NCBI GenBank assembly: GCA_944323485.1
Contig: CALUSR010000004.1
Coordinates: 62,001 to 126,000 of the forward strand
From: Candidatus Gastranaerophilales bacterium
Lineage (GTDB): Bacteria > Cyanobacteriota > Vampirovibrionia > Gastranaerophilales > CAJFVJ01
Reading direction: 5' to 3'
Length of the DNA stretch: 64,000 nt
In this document: in pieces, positions 17,904 through 26,046 of the stretch
Layout of the letters: each line of letters starts with the position of its first letter
Numbering within the stretch: position 1 is the stretch's first letter
The notes under the pieces: model-generated
The model's database searches: none
What the model was told of the DNA's origin: nothing
What the model saw: the letters and a program-made list of their open reading frames with translations, nothing else
Position numbers and translations under genes: made by a program

Positions 17904-18701
17904 ATGGAAAATGTTACATATTTAGATTATTGCCTGAAAAATAATACTCTCATGCGTTGGCCTGACAGTTGTATGCCGCTGACTGTATATATTGCTCCTT
18001 TCCAGTGGTATAAAGCAAAGGGGAGTGATGTTTATACTTATAAACAGATGGTTATGGATGCGTTTGATTTGTGGAGCAAAGCGACGGGTGGGAAAGTTTC
18101 TTTCAGAATAGTCAATACTCTGCATGAATCTCAGATTAATATAAGCTGGAAGAGAGTTGATAGAAAAGCTTTAGGAATGTGTTATTTTAATTATGACAAA
18201 CAAAACAGGCTTTATTCAGCAGAGGTTGAGATAGGCTTATCTGACGGGATTTTGCATGCGAAATATCAGGATCAAAACGAAGTTATGCACACGATTGTCC
18301 ATGAGATAGGTCATGCGCTCGGTCTGCAGCATAGTCCATATAAGAATGATATAATGTATGTTCCTCATCAGTTCGGGGTTTATAATGTAACGCAGAGGGA
18401 TAAAGATACTCTTAAGTGGATGTATTCTTTACCTTATGGAATACCGGTTTCAGAGATGGCTGCTTTATATTCAATGCCAGGGGTTAGCAGTGTTGATCAG
18501 ATTGTTAAAAATCTTTTGACCCGTTCTACATCTGAATTTGAACATGTTAAATCTGATATTGAAGCTCAACGTCCATCAAGAGATTTGCTGCAGGAGCAGG
18601 ATATGCTTGCGAATTTAAATCTCTACAACTTTACTGTTCAGAGTGTGAATTTATCTCAGGATGTAAAAAAGTATTTGGATGATTTGAGAAGAAAGTCTTA
18701 G
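17904..18701 (+). CDS. Matrixin-like zinc metalloprotease (M10-type) without signal peptide
   Basis: The zinc site H-E-I-G-H-A-L-G-L-Q-H lies near residues 133-143 and is followed by a Met-turn (I-M-Y, about 152-154), both diagnostic of matrixin/M10-type metzincins. The N-terminal part has R-W-P-x(4)-P-L-T-V-Y-I and an A-F-D-L-W-S-K segment, as in bacterial matrixins. After about residue 190 is an unrelated, probably helical tail. There is no N-terminal signal peptide or lipobox and no visible cysteine-switch propeptide, which is odd for a family that is usually exported. The ribosome site before ATG 17904 is weak. Target unknown. Confidence 0.8.
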   Translation: MENVTYLDYCLKNNTLMRWPDSCMPLTVYIAPFQWYKAKGSDVYTYKQMVMDAFDLWSKATGGKVSFRIVNTLHESQINISWKRVDRKALGMCYFNYDKQNRLYSAEVEIGLSDGILHAKYQDQNEVMHTIVHEIGHALGLQHSPYKNDIMYVPHQFGVYNVTQRDKDTLKWMYSLPYGIPVSEMAALYSMPGVSSVDQIVKNLLTRSTSEFEHVKSDIEAQRPSRDLLQEQDMLANLNLYNFTVQSVNLSQDVKKYLDDLRRKS

Positions 18702-18733
18702 AAAAAAGCTCTGTTGTTCAACAGAGCTTTTTG
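18702..18733. terminator. Bidirectional intrinsic terminator
   Basis: Stem AAAAAGCTCTGTTG / CAACAGAGCTTTTT with a 2-3 base loop, directly after the metalloprotease stop and facing the DUF2229 gene on the other strand. Confidence 0.88.
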
Positions 18734-18739
18734 TTTTCT

Positions 18740-19810
18740 TTAGATATTTATTGCTATTTTGTATTTGTTTGTTTTCTTTTCCTGTTTGTTGTCTTTTGAT
18801 TTGAATTCTTTATCAAATGACTGTGTGAGATTGAGTCTTTTCTTTCTGAACAACATATCGGTAAATGCTTCAAGACGTGTGATAAATCCTGCTTCTCCCG
18901 TATGTTCATCGATTGTCAGGTTGAGAAGAGGTTTTCCGAATTTTTTTGAAAAGCGGGTCATTCTTTCAATCATAATTGAGTCTGGACCGCAACCAAAGGC
19001 TGTAACAGTGATAACTCCATCGATGTGGTCATCTTTCATGTAGTATCCTGCTGCGCCGGTCATTTCATATTCATTTGCCCAGTAGATATCCGTCTCAAGA
19101 TTTCTGAAGCCTTCTTTCATCTCTTCCTGAGTTAATCTGTCGGCTGTATATGTTTTTACTCCCAATTTATTTAATTTTGAGAGAATTTTCATACTTGAAT
19201 GGTCGTCATGCAGGTTGTATCCATGAGCGATTACTGCGACGTTTATCGGATATTCCTCTTCTTCTTTCAAAATGACAACTTTGCCTTCAATAGCATATCT
19301 TAAAGCTTTTTCGAAGCTTACTCCTGAGTGAATCATCATATTGAAGTTATTTTGAGCTTTCCATCCCACTTTTGATGCTCTTTTGATAGCTTCTTTATCA
19401 GTAACCCCCAAATCTTTAACAGATTCTTCGAGGTAATCATAGAAGGTTTTATCTTTATCTGATTTATCAAGAGTCGGTTCTATCAACAGAAAATCCTGTT
19501 TTATGACATTTCTGATAAGGTCAGGCAAACCTCTGATTTTTGAGCAGTTGTAAATTTTGTAGTCAATTGACTGAATGCTTGGAGTGTAGATAGCGTCTAC
19601 TTTTTTATTCTGGAGCAAATCAAGAACGTGTCCTACGTAGATTTTTACAGGCAGACAAGTTTCGGTAACAACAAGCGCACTTCCTGCTGATACTATGCTT
19701 TTTGTTGTTTTTCCTGACAAAACAACTTCAAATCCCAAATTAGTGAAGAAACCATGCCAGAAGGGATAGTAGTTGTAAAAACTTAATGCTCGTGGAATAC
19801 CTATTCTCAT
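18740..19810 (-). CDS. DUF2229 protein (acyl-CoA dehydratase activase-related)
   Basis: Starts M-R-I-G-I-P-R-A-L and continues with E-T-C-L-P-V-K (about residues 50-56), N-C-S-K-I-R-G (about 88-94) and F-G-C-G-P-D-S (about 273-279), which match the DUF2229/CoA-activase-related family. In many anaerobes this unit is part of very large proteins fused to a BadF/BcrA-type ATPase; here it stands alone at 356 residues. The conserved cysteines could bind an Fe-S cluster. The start ATG at 19808-19810 is followed directly by family homology. No ATPase partner is adjacent. The reaction catalysed is unknown; a role in activating a radical dehydratase is only by family association. Confidence 0.75.
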   Translation of the reverse strand: MRIGIPRALSFYNYYPFWHGFFTNLGFEVVLSGKTTKSIVSAGSALVVTETCLPVKIYVGHVLDLLQNKKVDAIYTPSIQSIDYKIYNCSKIRGLPDLIRNVIKQDFLLIEPTLDKSDKDKTFYDYLEESVKDLGVTDKEAIKRASKVGWKAQNNFNMMIHSGVSFEKALRYAIEGKVVILKEEEEYPINVAVIAHGYNLHDDHSSMKILSKLNKLGVKTYTADRLTQEEMKEGFRNLETDIYWANEYEMTGAAGYYMKDDHIDGVITVTAFGCGPDSIMIERMTRFSKKFGKPLLNLTIDEHTGEAGFITRLEAFTDMLFRKKRLNLTQSFDKEFKSKDNKQEKKTNKYKIAINI

Positions 19811-19903
19811 TGATTAATTATGCTCCTTGAAATTTTATATAACAAATTAACTTACATCATTATATAATAAACGACAAAAAATATCTCAAAAGATAATCTA
19901 TTG

Positions 19904-20458
19904 TTAACTTTTTCTTATTGAGTATTTACACCCGCAGTAGTTTTGCCTGAACAAGTTGTATTCTTTTGATATTTCAAGACTTTTTTTGAATCCGTCATTT
20001 TTTTTGAAATCAACATCAACATAGGATATTGAAAACTCTTCAGCGAGTTTATTGCCTATTTCTGATATAACTTTATATGACTTATGCGGGCTGATTGTGA
20101 GAGATGTGGAAAAATAAGGGTAGCCGTTTTCTTTTGCAAATTTGGCTGTTTGTCTGAGTCTGATATCAAAGCAGACTGCACATCTTGCTCCCCGTTCAGG
20201 TTCCTGAGCGTAAGCTTCCGTTTTTTTGAGCCAGTCATCAAATCCGCTGTTATCGATAATCAGTTCATAATTTTTTTTCTTAGAAAATTCGATGAGTTCA
20301 TCTCTGCGTTTTTCATATTCTTCCATCGGGTGGATATTCGGGTTGAAAAAATAAATAGCAGGAGAATATCCCATTTCTTTAATTTTTTCTATCGAATAGC
20401 TGACGCATGGTGCGCAGCAGGTGTGGAGGAGTAGTTTTTTAGTCATGGGTATGGACAT
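19904..20458 (-). CDS. queH: Epoxyqueuosine reductase QueH (B12-independent)
   Basis: Reduces epoxyqueuosine to queuosine in tRNA, the last step of queuosine synthesis, replacing the cobalamin-dependent QueG. Shows L-L-H-T-C-C-A-P-C (C14, C15, C18), N-P-N-I-H-P-x-x-E-Y-x-x-R, R-C-A-V-C, T-S-L-x-I-S-P-H-K and the C-terminal Y-C-G-C pair (C175, C177), all family cysteines. The frame given starts at ATG 20458, overlapping the VKOR-DsbA gene by 20 bases; ATG 20446 (M-T-K-K) would shorten the overlap to 8 bases and begins closer to where the family usually starts. Translational coupling to the upstream gene is likely either way. Confidence 0.92.
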   Translation of the reverse strand: MSIPMTKKLLLHTCCAPCVSYSIEKIKEMGYSPAIYFFNPNIHPMEEYEKRRDELIEFSKKKNYELIIDNSGFDDWLKKTEAYAQEPERGARCAVCFDIRLRQTAKFAKENGYPYFSTSLTISPHKSYKVISEIGNKLAEEFSISYVDVDFKKNDGFKKSLEISKEYNLFRQNYCGCKYSIRKS

Positions 20459-21635
20459 AGTCTGCTTTTTTCAGAGTACCTCCGTTTTTTAGAACAATTT
20501 CTTCAAGCTGGCTGTATTCAGGGAGTGCTTGATATAATTTTCCGTTAATTTCGAACACCGGTGTAGCATTTAGTCCCATTTTGATAGCCTGTTCTATATC
20601 TTTTTGAAGGTCTTCCTCAACTTCTTTTGAGTAAGCGTCATGTTTGAGCTGATGAACATTAAGCCCTGCCTGTTTCCCTAGTTCAATCAGTTTGTCTTCC
20701 GTAAATATTTCATCGTTGTTATCAAATAATAATGATGAATATTCCCAGAATTTCCCCTGTTTTTTTGCAGCTATTGCAAATCTTGATGCCATACATGAAC
20801 CGATATGAAAATCGTTTGTCAAAAGTCTGTTGCATTCTTTATCCAGAGGAAAGTGATGGTGGATTACTTTGACATTATCAACATTTGCCACTAGTTCATG
20901 GAGCTGGATATTAAATACAGCGCAGAACGGGCACATATAGTCGGTATATTCATGAATAACCACTTTGGCATTCTCATCTCCGAGAGTATTCCCTTTTACT
21001 AATAAAATAGTCGGTGTTGCAGCCTTTTGTATATCAGGTCTTGTCGGTTTGAATATTTCATATTGGTTTATCAAAAGAACAAAAATCAGAAAAAAGACAA
21101 CAGCTGCAGCAAATAATTTTTTATTGAAATTGTCCTTGAGAAATTCTCCGAGGTCTTCGAAGCCTGTTTTTGCTGATTTAAAAATATTTCTTCCCCATCC
21201 TGAAGTGAGAGCAATCAAACCGTTGACTACATACGTTGCACAGCATAGAGTGCAGATTTTATGGATTACAAAATATGAAAGAGCTCCGAGTCCTATTGAA
21301 ATAAAGAAAGCAAGCAGAGAAAAATCAAAGACATAATCCATTGGATTTTTGCAGGCTTTCATAAAATTGAAAATTTTTATGTTTGATATTTTGTCTATAA
21401 AAGTCAGAAAAATCAAGAATAAATAAAGGAAAATTCCCCACAGGGAAAGAGGTATGCCTATAAACATCGAATATGGTGATTGCGCAACTCCATCGCAGTT
21501 TATGACATTGTTGATTGTGCAAAAACTCGGCGGAGCACCTACTACGAAATTTGCGTTTATATAAACCTGTGTCAGTTTTACTGAAAGCAGCAAACCAACC
21601 AAAGCCAATATTAAAATTATAACTCTTCTTATCAT
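20439..21635 (-). CDS. VKOR-DsbA fusion, thiol-disulfide oxidase
   Basis: A membrane VKOR domain fused to a thioredoxin-fold DsbA-like domain; the pair forms disulfides in exported proteins, passing electrons to quinone. The N-terminal 170 residues hold about four membrane helices with N-C-D-G-V-A (outer cysteine, about 46) and the redox pair C-T-L-C (about 132-135). After a fifth hydrophobic segment (about 175-190) comes the DsbA-like part with active site Y-M-C-P-F-C (about 233-238) and a cis-proline T-P-V-F segment (about 357). Length 398 is normal for this fusion, which is typical of cyanobacteria and also present elsewhere. Overlaps queH downstream. Confidence 0.93.
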   Translation of the reverse strand: MIRRVIILILALVGLLLSVKLTQVYINANFVVGAPPSFCTINNVINCDGVAQSPYSMFIGIPLSLWGIFLYLFLIFLTFIDKISNIKIFNFMKACKNPMDYVFDFSLLAFFISIGLGALSYFVIHKICTLCCATYVVNGLIALTSGWGRNIFKSAKTGFEDLGEFLKDNFNKKLFAAAVVFFLIFVLLINQYEIFKPTRPDIQKAATPTILLVKGNTLGDENAKVVIHEYTDYMCPFCAVFNIQLHELVANVDNVKVIHHHFPLDKECNRLLTNDFHIGSCMASRFAIAAKKQGKFWEYSSLLFDNNDEIFTEDKLIELGKQAGLNVHQLKHDAYSKEVEEDLQKDIEQAIKMGLNATPVFEINGKLYQALPEYSQLEEIVLKNGGTLKKADYVHTHD

Positions 21636-21752
21636 TCCAGAATTCCCCTGTTGTCCAATATGAATTTTTGATTTCTTCCTATATACTATTTTAACTTAAA
21701 ATGTATAAAAAACATAATTAGTTAGTACAATTTTATTTCAGGTCCTTTTCGG

Positions 21753-23072
21753 TTATTTTACCTGCTTTTGTAATGATGGCAGTACTTTTCTGAGGTCTGA
21801 TGCTTCGTTGCAGCCGACAATAACATTCCACCCCTGTAGTTCTTCTTCTGTTTCTTCTTTTAAAACATCTACAAAGCCGGGGATTATAATATTTTTATGG
21901 TTTATTTTTTTCTCTAGTTCGCTTGAGTTTACTGCTTTTGCAATAGTTTCTCCGGTAAGTTTTGATGCAGACCAGGCTGTGAGCACGCTCATCCCGTCAG
22001 CATCAGTGATAAGCAGATATGACGGCAGATTTAAGCTCTCAAGTTCATTTCTCATAGCAAAATAAGTTAGGGCAAAATTTGTTGTGACGAAAACAAGAGA
22101 GTCTTCTTTCGGGTCTGCAATTTCGTACAACCCCGGTTTGACCTGAAGAGGAACCTGCGGGTCGATGAATATGCTCTGTCTTAGTGTCAAAAGAGAAGAT
22201 AACACCTCCTGATGAATATCAGGAAGAACTATTATGTTTGCGTATTTGCAGAGGAATACGGATGATAGGATTGACTGCTCGAATTTATCAAACTCATCAG
22301 ATAGTTTTATCATTGTAGGAAATCCGAGGGTTTCTTTTTTGTTGTTGATACTTTCATATCTGATTTCTGTCAGTAATGATGCAGCTTTTAGAATGTTTGA
22401 CTCATCTATATTCAGGACAATGTTTTCTATTCCGTCTTTCAAGAGAGGTTCTGTTTTTTCTTCAAAGTCTGATATTGATTTGCCGTTTATAACAAAAGGC
22501 TGGTCTTTATTATTCTGCTCTTCGCTGTCGAGAAGAAATTTTGTGAATTTAAGTTTTTCTATAACTTTTTTTCTTCCCTCTTCTGTCCTAGGTGTTGCAA
22601 TAATCGGAAAATCAAGAGCGGCTGATTCATCTATCAGATTTTCGAATTTTTGAGGGTCATCTTCAACTATGTTGATTGCAGAAATTCCAAATGTTTCTCC
22701 TACCCGTTCGATTGAATAGTTTTTGATTTTGCATAATTTTTCCATGTAGTTTTCTGAGGATGAAACCCTGATTGCTATTGTTGTCTGGTTGATGAATTTT
22801 TTTTCATGTCTGAACAGAACGTTTTCACCGCCTATTTTTAGCGGATTGGAGACTCCGAGTTGAATTTCTTTCTGAGGTTTTTTGAATGATTCTGATAATA
22901 AAGATTTTGCTTCTTCAGAAATATAAGGACAGGTATCAGGCGATACCTGATTTTTGACAAGTTTCATAGCAAAAGCCATACAGGTCGGACAGGAGCATTT
23001 TTTGCAGTTTGCATTTTCTTGTTTTAGTCCTCCTGGGAGGTATTTGAATATTTGAAGTGCTGTTAGTGCCAT
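21753..23072 (-). CDS. acsC: Corrinoid iron-sulfur protein, large (gamma) subunit
   Basis: Carries a methyl group on a corrinoid cofactor between methyltetrahydrofolate:CFeSP methyltransferase and acetyl-CoA synthase in the Wood-Ljungdahl pathway. The N-terminal [4Fe-4S] motif C-x2-C-x4-C-x16-C is at C23, C26, C31 and C48, with an additional cysteine C28 inside it. A TIM-barrel follows, then the corrinoid-binding end with I-I-I-P-G-F-V-D-V-L and W-N-V-I-V-G. Length 439 is close to the usual 445. AGGAG precedes the ATG. It starts 4 bases after acsD, which itself overlaps fliI. acsB, acsE and CODH genes are not in the window, so whether a full pathway exists is unknown. Confidence 0.9.
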   Translation of the reverse strand: MALTALQIFKYLPGGLKQENANCKKCSCPTCMAFAMKLVKNQVSPDTCPYISEEAKSLLSESFKKPQKEIQLGVSNPLKIGGENVLFRHEKKFINQTTIAIRVSSSENYMEKLCKIKNYSIERVGETFGISAINIVEDDPQKFENLIDESAALDFPIIATPRTEEGRKKVIEKLKFTKFLLDSEEQNNKDQPFVINGKSISDFEEKTEPLLKDGIENIVLNIDESNILKAASLLTEIRYESINNKKETLGFPTMIKLSDEFDKFEQSILSSVFLCKYANIIVLPDIHQEVLSSLLTLRQSIFIDPQVPLQVKPGLYEIADPKEDSLVFVTTNFALTYFAMRNELESLNLPSYLLITDADGMSVLTAWSASKLTGETIAKAVNSSELEKKINHKNIIIPGFVDVLKEETEEELQGWNVIVGCNEASDLRKVLPSLQKQVK

Positions 23073-23076
23073 GGTC

Positions 23077-23955
23077 TTATTGCTCCTTGAAAACTTTGTT
23101 GAAATATTCTATGCTCTTTGGATTTGCAAGAGTAACTATATTTGCGCCTGCAGAGATAAATGCTGATGCTGTTGTGAGCTCCCATATCAAAGCTCTGTCT
23201 TTGAGATGTCCCCAGTTTTCAGGGAAATCGTTTGATTTTGTTTCTTTTGCTCTATAAACTTCTTCTGCGCACATGGAGATTATCGGGAGATTGAGAGTTG
23301 TATCTCCGTTCAGGGCTGCAAATTTGATTCGTTCAATGATACTGTAAGCATAGTCGAGTCCATATCCGAGTGCAGCGGCTGTAGGGTCTATTATCAATCT
23401 GTCGAGAGAAAATCCCATATCTCTGATTAGAATGTTGAGTTCTTTTGTCAGATTAATATCGATAGGTGTTCTTGCTATGATGAGATGTTTTGTATCAATC
23501 AGATTCGGTATGATTTCCTTGTAGTTTGATTCTTCTATTCCTGCAAAAATAAGCGGCGATTGTATTGTTTGGGCAAGATGCATAATAATATCAAGTTTAT
23601 TTTCCGTTGTAGAAAGAGTTGATATTATTACAGGCAGATTTGTTTCTTTGATAATTTGAGATATGCTCTCTGTTTGTTCGTTTAGAAATTTTTCTTTATT
23701 ATCAATCTTTTCAACATTAATTTTATAACTAAGCATATCTGCATTATTGTTTTTGGCAGATAAAGCATCTTCAAGCGGTTTTCTAATTTTATCTTTTAAG
23801 ATTTCAGGGATAATACCATCTTTTGACGAGTATATTTCCTGAGCGAGGACAAAGTTTTGTTTTTGTGAGGTGAAGGTCAGAGTAAACTCATCTTCAATAA
23901 TTTGTGTTCCATTTAGTGTTAAGCCTTTTATCGGTGTATTGTATGCAGGTATCAT
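23077..23955 (-). CDS. acsD: Corrinoid iron-sulfur protein, small (delta) subunit
   Basis: Partner of AcsC; the TIM-barrel small subunit completes the corrinoid-holding heterodimer. The best match to the family is the stretch from D-R-L-I-I-D-P-T-A-A-A-L-G-Y-G (about residues 187-201) through Y-S-I-I-E-R-I and A-L-N-G-D, ending S-A-G-A-N-I-V-T-L-A-N-P. Length 292 is slightly short of the usual 310-320 but not truncated within a recognised block. Its ATG overlaps the TGA of fliI as ATGA, so translation is coupled to a flagellar gene, a setting I know of no precedent for. Base composition and codon use look like the neighbours. Confidence 0.9.
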   Translation of the reverse strand: MIPAYNTPIKGLTLNGTQIIEDEFTLTFTSQKQNFVLAQEIYSSKDGIIPEILKDKIRKPLEDALSAKNNNADMLSYKINVEKIDNKEKFLNEQTESISQIIKETNLPVIISTLSTTENKLDIIMHLAQTIQSPLIFAGIEESNYKEIIPNLIDTKHLIIARTPIDINLTKELNILIRDMGFSLDRLIIDPTAAALGYGLDYAYSIIERIKFAALNGDTTLNLPIISMCAEEVYRAKETKSNDFPENWGHLKDRALIWELTTASAFISAGANIVTLANPKSIEYFNKVFKEQ

Positions 23956-25274
23956 TGTTTTTCTGAAATCTCCATAAGTCTTTTTATTGTTGAGTCAAAA
24001 TTTGTTTTATCATTAATCGATTGTTGCAGGAAAGAATTTATGTCATCCATAAGCCTGATTGCTCTATCGACGTTTTTGTCACTTCCTCTTACATATGCTC
24101 CGATGTTAATCAGGTCAGCGTTCTTGTTATACACAGAGAGGAGATTTCTCAGGTCGCCTGCTGCTTTTTTGTGTTCCGGGGTTGCTATTTCTGACATAAC
24201 ACGGCTGATACTTTGCAGGACATCAACAGCCGGATAGTGATTTTTATGAGCCAAATCTCTTGATAGCATAATGTGACCATCAAGTATGCTTCTGACTGTA
24301 TCTGATATTGGTTCGTTGAAGTCATCTCCTTCAACAAGAACAGTGTATAGACCTGTAATTGTTCCTTTATCTGATGTTCCTGTTCTTTCAAGAATTTTGG
24401 GCATAAGTGCAAATACTGACGGAGTGTAGCCTCTTGTTGCAGGAGGTTCTCCTATAGCAAGACCTACTTCTCTTTGTGCCATGGCTATACGGGTTACGGA
24501 GTCGAGCATAAAAAGAACGTCTTTTCCTTGATCTCTAAAGTATTCGGCTATGGTTGTTGCAACAAAAGCTGCTTTAATTTTTACAAGGGAAGGCTGTTCT
24601 GATGTGGCAACGACGACAACAGAACGTTTCAATCCGTCATCTCCGAGAGTTTTTTCAATAAACTCTCTCACCTCTCTGCCTCTTTCTCCAATAAGCGCTA
24701 TAACATTTACATCAGCATCGGTATTGCGGGCCATCATTGCCATAGTCGTACTTTTTCCGACACCGCTTCCTGCAAATATTCCCATTCTCTGTCCTTTCCC
24801 TACTGTAGAAAATGCATCAACCGACCTGATTCCAAGTGTTATAACTTCATCTATAGGTTTTCTGACGAGAGGGTTTGATATTTTTTGAGATGTACTGTAG
24901 TAAATATTTGATTTTATATCTCCTTTTGAATCAATCGGTTCTCCAAGACCATCGAGAACCCTTCCAAGGAGCATATCACCGACTTTGATTTTCATTGATT
25001 CTTTTGTATTTGTGACTATTGCTCCCGGTTTCAGACCTTCCATACTTCCAAGAGGCATAAGGAGAATTTTCTTTTCCTGAAATCCTACAACTTCTGCAAA
25101 AACAGGTTTTTCGTTCATTGAGTTGAATATGTAGCACAAATCTCCTATACTTGCCTCCGGTCCGTCAGCTTCTATAACAAGACCGATTATGCGAAGAACC
25201 TTTCCTACTTTTTCTCCTGCGGGAAGGTTTTTGACTGTATGTATGAATTTGTCCAGATTACAGAGAGTTGTCAT
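23952..25274 (-). CDS. fliI: Flagellar export ATPase FliI
   Basis: Hexameric ATPase of the flagellar type III export apparatus. Walker A reads G-S-G-V-G-K-S-T (about residues 163-170) in an F-A-G-S-G context, Walker B is V-L-F-M-L-D-S-V-T-R (about 244-253) and the P-A-T-R-G-Y-T-P-S-V-F loop (about 268-278) is typical of FliI. I use ATG 25274, one base after the fliH stop; a TTG three codons earlier is the other option. 440 residues, normal. The last codons overlap the start of acsD by four bases. Confidence 0.96.
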   Translation of the reverse strand: MTTLCNLDKFIHTVKNLPAGEKVGKVLRIIGLVIEADGPEASIGDLCYIFNSMNEKPVFAEVVGFQEKKILLMPLGSMEGLKPGAIVTNTKESMKIKVGDMLLGRVLDGLGEPIDSKGDIKSNIYYSTSQKISNPLVRKPIDEVITLGIRSVDAFSTVGKGQRMGIFAGSGVGKSTTMAMMARNTDADVNVIALIGERGREVREFIEKTLGDDGLKRSVVVVATSEQPSLVKIKAAFVATTIAEYFRDQGKDVLFMLDSVTRIAMAQREVGLAIGEPPATRGYTPSVFALMPKILERTGTSDKGTITGLYTVLVEGDDFNEPISDTVRSILDGHIMLSRDLAHKNHYPAVDVLQSISRVMSEIATPEHKKAAGDLRNLLSVYNKNADLINIGAYVRGSDKNVDRAIRLMDDINSFLQQSINDKTNFDSTIKRLMEISEKQ

Positions 25275-25275
25275 T

Positions 25276-26046
25276 TTATTCAATTATTTCCAGATTATCG
25301 GGGATTATTCTTGTTGTTTGAGCTTCTTTCTTTAGTGCTTTAAGGATTTCATCCACTCTTGTTTTGAAACTTGCATCTATTCTCGATTCTTCCGTTTCGA
25401 TTATCAAGCCGTCTTCAGCAAGCATTTTATCTTCGAGTATTTTAATATTCTTCAGGCTGAGAATTCTTTTTTTGAGTTCATCGGTAATTGAATATAGATT
25501 TTTTGCCATAGACGGGTGGACTGTTATGGTGAGGTTTTCTTTTTCTTTAAGCTCGCTGCTTGCTTCATCTATGAGGTTCAGGAGCAGATTTTTATTTTCC
25601 TTCAGTTTGCCGCATGTGAGTTTTTCAGCAATAGTTACAACAAATTCCAAGAGTTCATCCTGAGCTTCCCTGTAGATATTATTTTTTGAGCTGACTACTA
25701 AATTGATAAATTCTTCAAAATGCTGGATTTTTTGAGTAAGCTCCGAGTTTATCTTATTGAGTCCGTCTTGTTCTCCTCTCTCGAAACCTTCGTTGTATCC
25801 TTTTTCTGAGGCTTCGACATAGGCTGTTTGCTTCAGTTTTTCTGCTTCTGTTTTAGCGTCTTCTATGATTTGAGAGGCTTCTTTTCTTGCATTATCAAGA
25901 ATTTTTTTGATGCCTGCCTGCATTTCATCAGAAAGTGAAGCAAGAAAGTTTTTATCCGTTATATCAATTTTTTCTATTTTTTCTTCTTGTTTGCCAAAAA
26001 CAAATGAGTCGCCGAGTTTTATATCGGAACTTTTGATTCTACTCAA
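25276..26046 (-). CDS. fliH: Flagellar assembly protein FliH
   Basis: Regulator and stator of the FliI ATPase. Charged N-terminus, a long helical coiled-coil region (about residues 40-130) with A-R-K-E-A-x-x-I-I-E-D-A-K-T-E-A-E repeats and a C-terminal FliH/VpsE-like domain. Start choice: a TTG at 26046 lies 8 bases after a strong GGAGGA and overlaps the fliG stop by 8 bases; the longer frame from ATG 26082 would overlap fliG by 44 bases without a clear ribosome site. Gene order fliG-fliH-fliI supports the call even though FliH sequences diverge widely. Confidence 0.85.
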   Translation of the reverse strand: MSRIKSSDIKLGDSFVFGKQEEKIEKIDITDKNFLASLSDEMQAGIKKILDNARKEASQIIEDAKTEAEKLKQTAYVEASEKGYNEGFERGEQDGLNKINSELTQKIQHFEEFINLVVSSKNNIYREAQDELLEFVVTIAEKLTCGKLKENKNLLLNLIDEASSELKEKENLTITVHPSMAKNLYSITDELKKRILSLKNIKILEDKMLAEDGLIIETEESRIDASFKTRVDEILKALKKEAQTTRIIPDNLEIIE

